NCBI RefSeq assembly: GCF_900100945.1
Contig: NZ_FNCG01000010.1
Coordinates: 62,001-126,000, forward strand
DNA: 64,000 nucleotides
DNA from: Mucilaginibacter gossypii
GTDB taxonomy: Bacteria; Bacteroidota; Bacteroidia; Sphingobacteriales; Sphingobacteriaceae
Direction: 5' to 3'
A model generated the notes under the pieces. It was not told where the DNA came from. It did no database searches and saw only the letters and a list, made by a program, of their open reading frames with translations. This document shows, one piece after another, positions 54,724-62,401 of this stretch. The translations under genes were made by a program, and so were the position numbers. The stretch's first letter is position 1; every line of letters starts with the position of its first letter.

Positions 54724-55473
54724 ATGATTGAAGACTATGCTCTAATCTCAAAAGAACTTTTTCAGGTTTTACAGAAGAAAAACGTTACATATCTCTACCA
54801 CGCGAATACCGTCGCCACGTCATTGACATTCATTCGCGCCAAAGCATTACTTTCCAGGTTCCAAGTTGAGGCCGATGGCCTAGCCCAAACTTCACAGACA
54901 TCCGATCAAAAAGATAAAGATCATGATGTATGGGATCATTTATATCTCGATGGACAGGATCATCATAAAGAGTATAGCAGAGCAAATCACTACGGGCCTG
55001 TGGTATTTATCTTTAAAATAGAGCTATTAAATGAAGATGAATTCAAACAAGTGTATGTAATGAGAAGCAATCCAGCCACTTGGGATGAAAACACAACGGA
55101 AGTGGAAAAATTTTACAATGATATTGACGAAGTTGAGCGTGATTATAAAACAAATACGAAGCTTGATTCCCAAATTATGTTCACTTTCCGCCATCAGGCT
55201 TATAACCTAAATCTGGAAAAATACCTTTTTGCTATTGGCATAGACGAACCGATTATAGCTGTTAAAGTTGAGAGTGGCGTACAAATTGGAAAGCGTGTAA
55301 ATATCAGAGCAATTATGAAACAGGCAATGGAAAAAAATGGACTTGTAGATTTGCCGCTGTTACGAAGACACAACAAGGTATTGCATGGTTGCCAATGTTT
55401 CTTTCAATACAACTATATGTACAATTTCAATAAGAGTAAATTTCTGAAGTTGTTTGATCCAAAGTATGTTTAG
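54724..55473 (+). CDS. Unknown protein, possible ADP-ribosyltransferase-like fold
   Basis: From ATG 54724 it has 249 residues; a TTG ten codons earlier is possible. I recall no named family. The start YLYHANTVATSLTFIRAKALLSR has the His/hydrophobic pattern seen at the beginning of DarT-like and other ART domains, followed by VWDHLYLDGQDHHK and YGPVVFIFKIELL, the latter like the central strand of such folds. The C-terminal part contains a NHxVLHGC-type segment (HNKVLHGCQCF). It is the first gene of a close cassette with two HNH genes and a proteasome-fold gene. The ART suggestion is weak, the gene itself is certain. Confidence 0.55.
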   Translation: MIEDYALISKELFQVLQKKNVTYLYHANTVATSLTFIRAKALLSRFQVEADGLAQTSQTSDQKDKDHDVWDHLYLDGQDHHKEYSRANHYGPVVFIFKIELLNEDEFKQVYVMRSNPATWDENTTEVEKFYNDIDEVERDYKTNTKLDSQIMFTFRHQAYNLNLEKYLFAIGIDEPIIAVKVESGVQIGKRVNIRAIMKQAMEKNGLVDLPLLRRHNKVLHGCQCFFQYNYMYNFNKSKFLKLFDPKYV

Positions 55474-55505
55474 AGATTATAGGTAAATAAATCTTATTGT
55501 TCGTA

Positions 55506-55970
55506 ATGCTAAATATTTCGAAAAAATGTATCTACTGCGGAAATACTTACACTGGTAAAGATGGCGAACATGTATTTCCATTTGGTTTAGGTGGACAAAA
55601 TCTATATATGGACTGCGTTTGTGAGAAATGCAATAATGCCTTCTCTGCGCTAGAACTTGAACTTTACCAAAAATCTTTTGTTGGCCTTGTTAGAAGTGTT
55701 GAAGGTGTCGAAGGATACAATCCCAATAAGCGTAATCCAGCTCCGTTTAAAGCGCCAGTGTTATTGATATTCGATGAAAAAAATAATGTTGTTTTTGAGG
55801 TCGGGCAACAAGTGAGAATGCAAGTTTTCATTCGACCGCAGTTATTTAAATTGAATAAAAAATTTTACGTAGAGGCGGACAATGTAGAAAGTCAACGATT
55901 ATTTGCCGATACTTTTGTAAAATGGAAAAAAGATAGCGGCATTTTTATCACCCGGAAAAAAAACAGCTAA
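55506..55970 (+). CDS. HNH endonuclease, N-terminal part (frameshifted gene)
   Basis: The 154-residue frame starts at ATG 55506 (TTG 55497 is possible) and holds an HNH nuclease of the GEHVxP type: CIYCGNTYTGKDGEHVFPFG, LGG and CEKCNNAFSALE, with the catalytic His after Glu and two zinc CxxC knuckles. The frame ends in TAA right after an A8 run (55956-55963). If one A is added, the frame continues open through 55971-56092 into the 56093 frame, giving one protein of about 390 residues. So this is either a recent frameshift, a phase-variable homopolymer or a sequencing error. It is 32 bases after the preceding gene. Confidence 0.75.
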   Translation: MLNISKKCIYCGNTYTGKDGEHVFPFGLGGQNLYMDCVCEKCNNAFSALELELYQKSFVGLVRSVEGVEGYNPNKRNPAPFKAPVLLIFDEKNNVVFEVGQQVRMQVFIRPQLFKLNKKFYVEADNVESQRLFADTFVKWKKDSGIFITRKKNS

Positions 55971-56092
55971 CCTATATTAAATTTAACCTTATAAACAGTA
56001 AGTATAGTCGATCCCGCCTTTTCGAAAAGAAAGGGAGCAAATCTGCTATACAGTTTTGTACTCTTCCACAAGATCATACTCTATATCAGAAT

Positions 56093-56686
56093 TTGTCACC
56101 AAGGCTGTTTATGGATGATGAAGGGAAACTAAAAGTCCGGGCCAGGACTATAGTGGAGGCGGAAGTATTTCTCGAAGATTTATTGAATGATACTCTGATC
56201 AATAATTCATATGGGAGTTTTAAAGACTATGATCTAAGTTCTCCGATTGTGCACGTTGGCTTTAGCTTTGATGGAGTAAAAATGGAAAGAGCATTAATTA
56301 AGATCGGGATTAACGCTCTTATACATTATTTTCCACAAGTAAAGGGGCATAGAGCTCTTACCCCATATATCAACTATGTATTACTTGGCACAGATGGTTT
56401 CCGGGGTGGTATAGAAAAAAAGGATCAAATTATTAACACTGTACCGGATACCCACACTGTCTTTTTTTCCTCTTGGCAAGGAAATTTAAGAATTAGGATC
56501 AGTTTGTTTGGCGGTAGCTTTGTTTTTGCTTTTTGGGTAGAGCAATTACCATTGGTTGGCTATAGCGAATATTACCGATTAATCATTGACTATCGGCTTC
56601 GTCAGCATGTTTTTCAGGATACAGCAGCTTTTTTGAATTCATTTCCAATAAAGTCTGATAAAGAGAAAACCGTCTCCAATAGTTAA
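56093..56686 (+). CDS. C-terminal part of the frameshifted HNH gene
   Basis: The 197-residue frame starts with TTG, but its frame is open back to 55959, next to the A8 run at the end of the HNH part, and reads QLTYIKFNLINSKYS there. This makes it the second half of one gene rather than a separate one. It shows no known domain: RARTIVEAEVFLEDLLND, PIVHVGFSFDGVKMERALIK and a hydrophobic SLFGGSFVFAFW near the end. The HNH-linked C-terminal region may bind DNA or partner proteins. The next gene starts 23 bases after its stop. Confidence 0.6.
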   Translation: MSPRLFMDDEGKLKVRARTIVEAEVFLEDLLNDTLINNSYGSFKDYDLSSPIVHVGFSFDGVKMERALIKIGINALIHYFPQVKGHRALTPYINYVLLGTDGFRGGIEKKDQIINTVPDTHTVFFSSWQGNLRIRISLFGGSFVFAFWVEQLPLVGYSEYYRLIIDYRLRQHVFQDTAAFLNSFPIKSDKEKTVSNS

Positions 56687-56709
56687 ATTTGGGTTCTTAA
56701 ACTATTGAT

Positions 56710-57861
56710 ATGAGCCTTATCGTCGTCAGAAAAGAACAATCAAAAATTTACATTGTCAGCGATACAAAACTTACTGCTCCGACGGGTCATGTGTTTAATA
56801 AAGGTCAGCAAGTAAGTGCTGGAGAAACAGTAATTAAAACAACTATCATAAACGCGCTTTCCTGTGTTAGTTTTGCGGGAAACATAGAGTTTGCTGAGAT
56901 CGCCCTTAAATCTCTTTCACCGGGTAATTCAGTGAAAGCAGTTACGGATAATTTATTGGCAAATCATTTACTGTCCGATCAAGCGACCGAGTATATTTAC
57001 GCTGTTGTTGAAGATGGTCGCCCTTACATTTTCGAAATCAAAAATGGACTCTGTAAAGAGGTAGAAAGCTCCTGGATAGGTTCACAACCAGCATTCTCCC
57101 GATTTCAGGGTTATATGCTTGGTGAGAAAAAAAAATATCCCAAACAGAATTTTCTTAGTGTGACAAATGCCGATGCGGGAGACTTATTGCTTCGTCTGAC
57201 GGAAGCAATGGATGGAGTAATAGAAGACGAGGATCTGCCGGAAGTTGCGGGTTTTAAGATAAAGGTTTACTTCGATGGGAAGCAATTTGTTTACGAGGGG
57301 TATTTGGACACTTACTTTCCTGCCCAGCAAATGCAATTTCATTTAACCCCAGGCGCTATGGTACCTATTACTCATGCAAATGCAGCACAAGGCGGTTATA
57401 CAATTAATTTTTTCAATAGCCGCGACAACTATAATTATGTAGGTCTACATGTCAAGCAAGGGAATTTTGGAATTGTATTCGAGCGAAAAAATCATGGTTT
57501 ACTATACCCGCATCTTTTAGAAAATACGGATGAATTGGATTTTTTAGATGCAGTGAAAGAAAAGTATAAAATTTGGCCATCCGGTACTACCCAAAGCGCT
57601 ACGGAAAAATTCGGCAATTTGGGGAAGCAATATTTTGATCAAAAAAACTATTCTGCTGCTATAGATACTTATAGTCAGGGTTTAAAACATCTATTTAGTG
57701 GGGAGAAAGCAACATTTTATTTTAATATTGCCATCTGTCAAATCCATTTAAATAACATTCCTAGTGCAATCGAGAATTTTAGCGAAGCTGTCAAACTCGA
57801 CCCAAATCGCCAGCGAGAGGCCACAAAAATAATGCAGAGTGTTTTCAGTAGTCGAAAATAA
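56710..57861 (+). CDS. Proteasome-fold (Ntn hydrolase-like) protein with TPR tail
   Basis: The 383-residue protein starts MSLIVVRKEQSKIYIVSDTKLT. Counting Ser2 as residue 1, Asp18 takes the place of Asp17 in proteasome beta subunits, and K43 before TIINALSCVSFAGN corresponds to Lys33, followed by the Gly-containing strand end. That suggests an Ntn-hydrolase fold with Ser2 as N-terminal nucleophile after Met removal. The C-terminal 90 residues (FGNLGKQYFDQKNYSAAI, FYFNIAICQIHLNNIPSAI) are two or three TPR repeats. It is inside a cassette between two HNH genes (23 and 11 bases apart). The fold is inferred by eye. Confidence 0.6.
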   Translation: MSLIVVRKEQSKIYIVSDTKLTAPTGHVFNKGQQVSAGETVIKTTIINALSCVSFAGNIEFAEIALKSLSPGNSVKAVTDNLLANHLLSDQATEYIYAVVEDGRPYIFEIKNGLCKEVESSWIGSQPAFSRFQGYMLGEKKKYPKQNFLSVTNADAGDLLLRLTEAMDGVIEDEDLPEVAGFKIKVYFDGKQFVYEGYLDTYFPAQQMQFHLTPGAMVPITHANAAQGGYTINFFNSRDNYNYVGLHVKQGNFGIVFERKNHGLLYPHLLENTDELDFLDAVKEKYKIWPSGTTQSATEKFGNLGKQYFDQKNYSAAIDTYSQGLKHLFSGEKATFYFNIAICQIHLNNIPSAIENFSEAVKLDPNRQREATKIMQSVFSSRK

Positions 57862-57872
57862 AATCAAAACAA

Positions 57873-59543
57873 ATGAAAGCAGGCAGGGATGATTTCAGCG
57901 TGGATACGAAACGGATATTAGGCAGCAGGGTTGCTTATAAGTGCTGTTATCCTGGATGCAATATAACCACGATTGGGCCTGATACCAACAATAATAATAA
58001 AGTCGTCAATGTTGGCAAAGCGGCGCACATACATGCTGCAGCCCAGGGAGGTCCCCGCTACATTCCAGATATGAGCATCGAAGATCGGCGTTCTGTTAAT
58101 AATGGCATTTGGATGTGTGGAAACCATGCCTGGCTGATAGACGCAAATTATGGTAACTATTCAGCAGAAACATTGCTGCAATGGAAGCATACGGCTGAAG
58201 CCGAGGCATATCGAAGATTAAAGAACATGGAAAAGGAGCAATTTCCTGACCCAACTACTATTGTGTGTCTTAGTCCTGATTTGATGTTTGAGGGAATATG
58301 GAAAGCGGCCAATCAGGACACATGGAAATTTTCTGTTAGTGAATTTGTTTGTGGGAATATAGAAAGCTTACGAGATTATAGTGTTGAATTGACCGATAGG
58401 CCCTCAAGTTATATCATTATTGAATCGCAAGGCGATGGCAGATTAATTAATGGTGCGTTCCAATGGGAACAGAGCAAAACCGACCTGGAAATTTGTGTAA
58501 AAGTAGCTCCACCGGTCATCAGGCGAAACCCCAACAATATTGGCAGTGATATTTCAACCGGTATGGACGGTGATCTCACTTTTGAAAATGGTGATTTTAA
58601 AATTGTATCAGGAAAAGATTTAGCTAAAGAGATTATCGAGCGAAATTTGAGCATGCCATTAGGTGCAGTAATATCCAATCCACGGGCAGGCTCATTTTTT
58701 AATAAATACTATCAACAGTATCGCAATAATTCAGCTTTATTGAATAGGATAGTAAAAATAGAACTTACTCGACTAATCACCATTCCGTTTAAGCCGGAAG
58801 ATCCCGCTGACCAGCCGGAATTAAATTTTATTAACCGTATTCACGAGGTAAGAGTATTGGAAGAATTAAACGGAATCGTACCGCTGTTCGTCGCGTTAGA
58901 GTGGGGTGATGGTTCGTTTTGGAGCGATACTATTCATGTTCGGCTATTTCCGCCATCATTTAATCGGGGACAAGTGGCAGACGTATTGCCTGATAGTTTA
59001 ACAAATGTTCTTAACGAAGAACCCATTAATCAATTAAAAAGGTTAGCTGCTCAGTTTACGAACCAGGAGGAATTGAAGGAAAAAGTAAATGCGGCGGCAA
59101 TAATGCGCCTGTTCAAAGAACTACTTCCGGAAATCATGACCAATGCGGATACAGCATTGGAAAGCGAGATTTATCCGCTTTTTAATAGTCATAACCTCTA
59201 CCGCACCTTCGATAACAACAGCTTCGAATACAATACTTCTTACGACTTGGAACTTTATCTGTACCAACGAGGAACTGCTCAACAGTTGGGAGTAACCATC
59301 AGTTTGAAGGGCTTCAAAAAGGCTGGTGTTGAAGCTTTTGATGTAATCGATGATCTGTTTATATTTTTCAATGATTACAACTATATGATTGGTAACAATA
59401 AAACTCATCCCTGGTTGGTGAAAATGTACCACCAAATGCCATCGTCAGATGAAATCATACGAGTTGCCAATCAGTTGATCGACAGTTTAATTACAAAGAT
59501 CAATCGTAAAATACTTGCGGTCGATACACAGTTATTGAAATAG
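57873..59543 (+). CDS. HNH-like nuclease domain with unknown C-terminal region
   Basis: The 556-residue protein starts with an HNH-type domain: RVAYKCCYPGCN, VNVGKAAHIHAAAQGGPRY, RRSVNNGIWMCGNHAWLID and LLQWKHTAEAEA. The AAHI...GGPRY...NGIW.C..H pattern is a known N-terminal nuclease-like module fused to diverse partners in defence loci. The remaining 430 residues are not recognised; they contain neither membrane helices nor NTPase motifs. It begins 11 bases after the proteasome-fold gene and closes the four-gene cassette, convergent with the KAP gene. Confidence 0.75.
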   Translation: MKAGRDDFSVDTKRILGSRVAYKCCYPGCNITTIGPDTNNNNKVVNVGKAAHIHAAAQGGPRYIPDMSIEDRRSVNNGIWMCGNHAWLIDANYGNYSAETLLQWKHTAEAEAYRRLKNMEKEQFPDPTTIVCLSPDLMFEGIWKAANQDTWKFSVSEFVCGNIESLRDYSVELTDRPSSYIIIESQGDGRLINGAFQWEQSKTDLEICVKVAPPVIRRNPNNIGSDISTGMDGDLTFENGDFKIVSGKDLAKEIIERNLSMPLGAVISNPRAGSFFNKYYQQYRNNSALLNRIVKIELTRLITIPFKPEDPADQPELNFINRIHEVRVLEELNGIVPLFVALEWGDGSFWSDTIHVRLFPPSFNRGQVADVLPDSLTNVLNEEPINQLKRLAAQFTNQEELKEKVNAAAIMRLFKELLPEIMTNADTALESEIYPLFNSHNLYRTFDNNSFEYNTSYDLELYLYQRGTAQQLGVTISLKGFKKAGVEAFDVIDDLFIFFNDYNYMIGNNKTHPWLVKMYHQMPSSDEIIRVANQLIDSLITKINRKILAVDTQLLK

Positions 59544-59564
59544 CGCAAGCGAAGCAGTTGATGA

Positions 59565-62219
59565 TTACATACTTCTCCATCTGACAGGGATTAGCTGTTT
59601 AAAATCAAACTTGATGGAATTAAAATTGTTGACTTTGATCTTATTAACAAAATCAACAAACTCTAGATACGCGGGATGTTGGCGGTCAAGCTGTTCGGCT
59701 TTGGTTAGCCAGTTTTCCAGTTCCTGAAAATCATTAAAAAAGAAGTTCAAATTATCAGGGCTGAAATAATAGTAGTCTGAGTCTGGGTTAGTTTGGTTGA
59801 TCAACTGTCCCAATTTCTCCGTAGAGAGATGGGCCAAATAATAATCGATACATAACGTTTTTGCCTCTGCATTTTTTTCTTTTGATAAGCCGTCACTCGC
59901 TTTCATTTTGCAGTTATGAAACAAGTTCCAGAACGTATTCGAAATATCTCCCTGTTTGTTCAGATAACTTTGAAAATATTGCATATTAATAGTTGCCAGT
60001 TTGGAGAAATCCAATGGAAATTCATATTGGTAAGAAATAATCTGGTTAATAAGGTTGCTTTCAAATTCCGCCGGAAATTTTGCTTGTTCAAATAGGTCCA
60101 GCAAAAAGTCTTGATAGCTAACGAGATCTGGGTACAATCTGATATCAGTAGTTTTCAGACTAGTCGCAGGATATTTTAAAATTTCCATGAGATGTTTATA
60201 ATCAAACCCGAGTTGCCTGTCATTTGATACATAATCTTTACCAACTTTAAATAAGGCTAAGACGTGATTTTCAAATTCTTGTTGATTAACAAATACCCTG
60301 ATTTTATATAACTTATCTAAAAAGGCCCCGTATTTATTGTCACTTACCCATTCATTTATAATCTTCTCGTAGTCCTGAAATGACAATTTCCTTGCCTTTT
60401 CAAAATCCTTAGCAGAGATTTCCCCTTCTAATAACTGAAAGGCAAAATATTTAAAAAAATTATTAGGATGAACAAAGGCTTTGTATGATTCATTTTCTAA
60501 GTTTTGCAGCACCCGATCGGCATTGATCAACTCTTTGATTAGCAAATTGATATTACTGATGTCTTTATCGTTATAACCTATCTTTTGCTTTAATTCGTTT
60601 AGGTAGTTTGCAAATATCTCGGTATTTTGATTTTTATCATTGTTATACTCTGCATTCTTTTTCACCGGATCAAAATAGCCCGAGATGCCCCCTGTTTCTT
60701 TATTACGTTCACTTTCATTTCTAAACCGGAAATAATTTTCATTTTTCTCGTGATAAATGATAAAAAATGTGTCCCAGGATTGGATGATATCATTATACAC
60801 AATTGGGTATTTTATCTTTAACAATTGCAAAAGATAAAAATCATAGAATAATATATCGTCCTCAATGTCCTTTATTTCAAACAACAAAGAATTAGATAAT
60901 CTTATAGCTTCTCTATGGGTTTGTATTAGTTCATCGTTTATTTTTTGCGCCTTGTAACCACGCGAGTCCAGAACGATCAACAATTGTTGCTTGAAGCCCT
61001 CCGAAAGTTTCGGTTCCAGTAACTCCCTGATAAATTTGCGTATAAGAACAGACTCATACAATGGTAGGGAAAACTCAAATTGGAATATTTTCTCAAGAAA
61101 GGACGCATGGTTGTGGGGATTGAATGATTTTACCGCTTCGAGGGCATATCCTTTATCATAGGCTACCAAATAAATCACATTGTTGAAATTTGCTGTGTTA
61201 CGGATAATGCGCAACACTTCTAAAATCTCGGACTTATCAAGACGGTCCAAGTCGTCGATGAAAATTACGATCTGTTTATAAATAGTAGCAATTGAACGAT
61301 TTACTGCATCGTACAGTTCGTTCTTATTACGTTCTTCAAAGTAATCCGATACGCCTTTCAGTCCTTTGGTAAATTTATTTTCATCTATTTGAGTGAGAGT
61401 TTTTGCATATCGATAAACATTACGTGAAAGATTTGGATCATATTTGCTGAGAATACCGATTAATAATTCAAAAAAATCTTCAATGATCTTAGAGGAACTG
61501 GAGCTACGCCACGGATTAAAATGAACTATAATTCGTTCTTTGTCTAAATTTTCAAGAACCATATAAGCGAAAGATGTTTTACCAGATCCCCAAGGTCCAG
61601 TAATTCCTATTGCCAATGCACCTGCATTTTCTTTAACGATCTTCGATTGAATTTTTTCGGCAATTCTCTTTGCGAATTGTTTTCTGTTTAGCAGGTCGTC
61701 CGATGACCGGCGGATGGGTAGATCAGCAATAAACGGGTCTTCATAATAATTTACAGGGTATTTTGGTGACAACCACTCTAAGCCCTTTAACGCGATCATT
61801 CCAGAGCAAAACAAAATGACAATATCTGCATATTTTATCTGTCGAAACAATACGAATGGTGTATAATCATAATGTACACCTTGGACTCTGAAATACAAAT
61901 AAGCCGTCAACAAAGTTAAAGCGGCTAAAAAAAGAAAAATATGAATGCGGGTATTTTCGCCTAAGAGCTTAACGATAAGGATAATATAAATTAAAGTCAG
62001 TAATATCAGCGTGACGTCTGAAAAAGCCGAACTTGTAATGTGACTTAAAAACGGTTTTGTTAATAAGTGGTCAAATACACTTATAATAGAAGTCCTTCCG
62101 ATGATGCTCAGGGCAATAGCAGTGACAATAAATACTGTTTTTATATCAGTTAAAGAATTATAAAATTGACGGAGCTTCGTATGAAAAAGGTTTAAATTGG
62201 AAAACATAGTAAAAATCAA
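59565..62219 (-). CDS. KAP-family P-loop NTPase, membrane anchored
   Basis: The 884-residue protein has four N-terminal hydrophobic segments (about 28-145), then a P-loop ATPase: Walker A GITGPWGSGKTS with Lys214, the KAP-type FNPWRSSS, Walker B VIFIDDLDRL and the following EVLRIIRNTANF. This is the KAP family, to which the phage-exclusion protein PifA belongs; the membrane helices inserted around the ATPase are typical. The C-terminal half (about 470-884) is helical and unrecognised. It may act as a membrane-bound abortive defence protein. It is divergent from the SIR2 gene across 182 bases. Confidence 0.88.
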   Translation of the reverse strand: MIFTMFSNLNLFHTKLRQFYNSLTDIKTVFIVTAIALSIIGRTSIISVFDHLLTKPFLSHITSSAFSDVTLILLTLIYIILIVKLLGENTRIHIFLFLAALTLLTAYLYFRVQGVHYDYTPFVLFRQIKYADIVILFCSGMIALKGLEWLSPKYPVNYYEDPFIADLPIRRSSDDLLNRKQFAKRIAEKIQSKIVKENAGALAIGITGPWGSGKTSFAYMVLENLDKERIIVHFNPWRSSSSSKIIEDFFELLIGILSKYDPNLSRNVYRYAKTLTQIDENKFTKGLKGVSDYFEERNKNELYDAVNRSIATIYKQIVIFIDDLDRLDKSEILEVLRIIRNTANFNNVIYLVAYDKGYALEAVKSFNPHNHASFLEKIFQFEFSLPLYESVLIRKFIRELLEPKLSEGFKQQLLIVLDSRGYKAQKINDELIQTHREAIRLSNSLLFEIKDIEDDILFYDFYLLQLLKIKYPIVYNDIIQSWDTFFIIYHEKNENYFRFRNESERNKETGGISGYFDPVKKNAEYNNDKNQNTEIFANYLNELKQKIGYNDKDISNINLLIKELINADRVLQNLENESYKAFVHPNNFFKYFAFQLLEGEISAKDFEKARKLSFQDYEKIINEWVSDNKYGAFLDKLYKIRVFVNQQEFENHVLALFKVGKDYVSNDRQLGFDYKHLMEILKYPATSLKTTDIRLYPDLVSYQDFLLDLFEQAKFPAEFESNLINQIISYQYEFPLDFSKLATINMQYFQSYLNKQGDISNTFWNLFHNCKMKASDGLSKEKNAEAKTLCIDYYLAHLSTEKLGQLINQTNPDSDYYYFSPDNLNFFFNDFQELENWLTKAEQLDRQHPAYLEFVDFVNKIKVNNFNSIKFDFKQLIPVRWRSM

Positions 62220-62401
62220 TTGGTTAAAGTTACGGAATAACCAGTAAAAGAATTCTAATGCTTGATAGAACCGAATGGAAGAAGATAATAAACACTTTTG
62301 CTCTTATAAAATCTAATTATTTTACAATGTTAATATGTGTAAAATCGGATTACCCAGTCTGTAATTAAGTGGCTATATTTATTGTTTTCTAAATAATAAA
62401 T

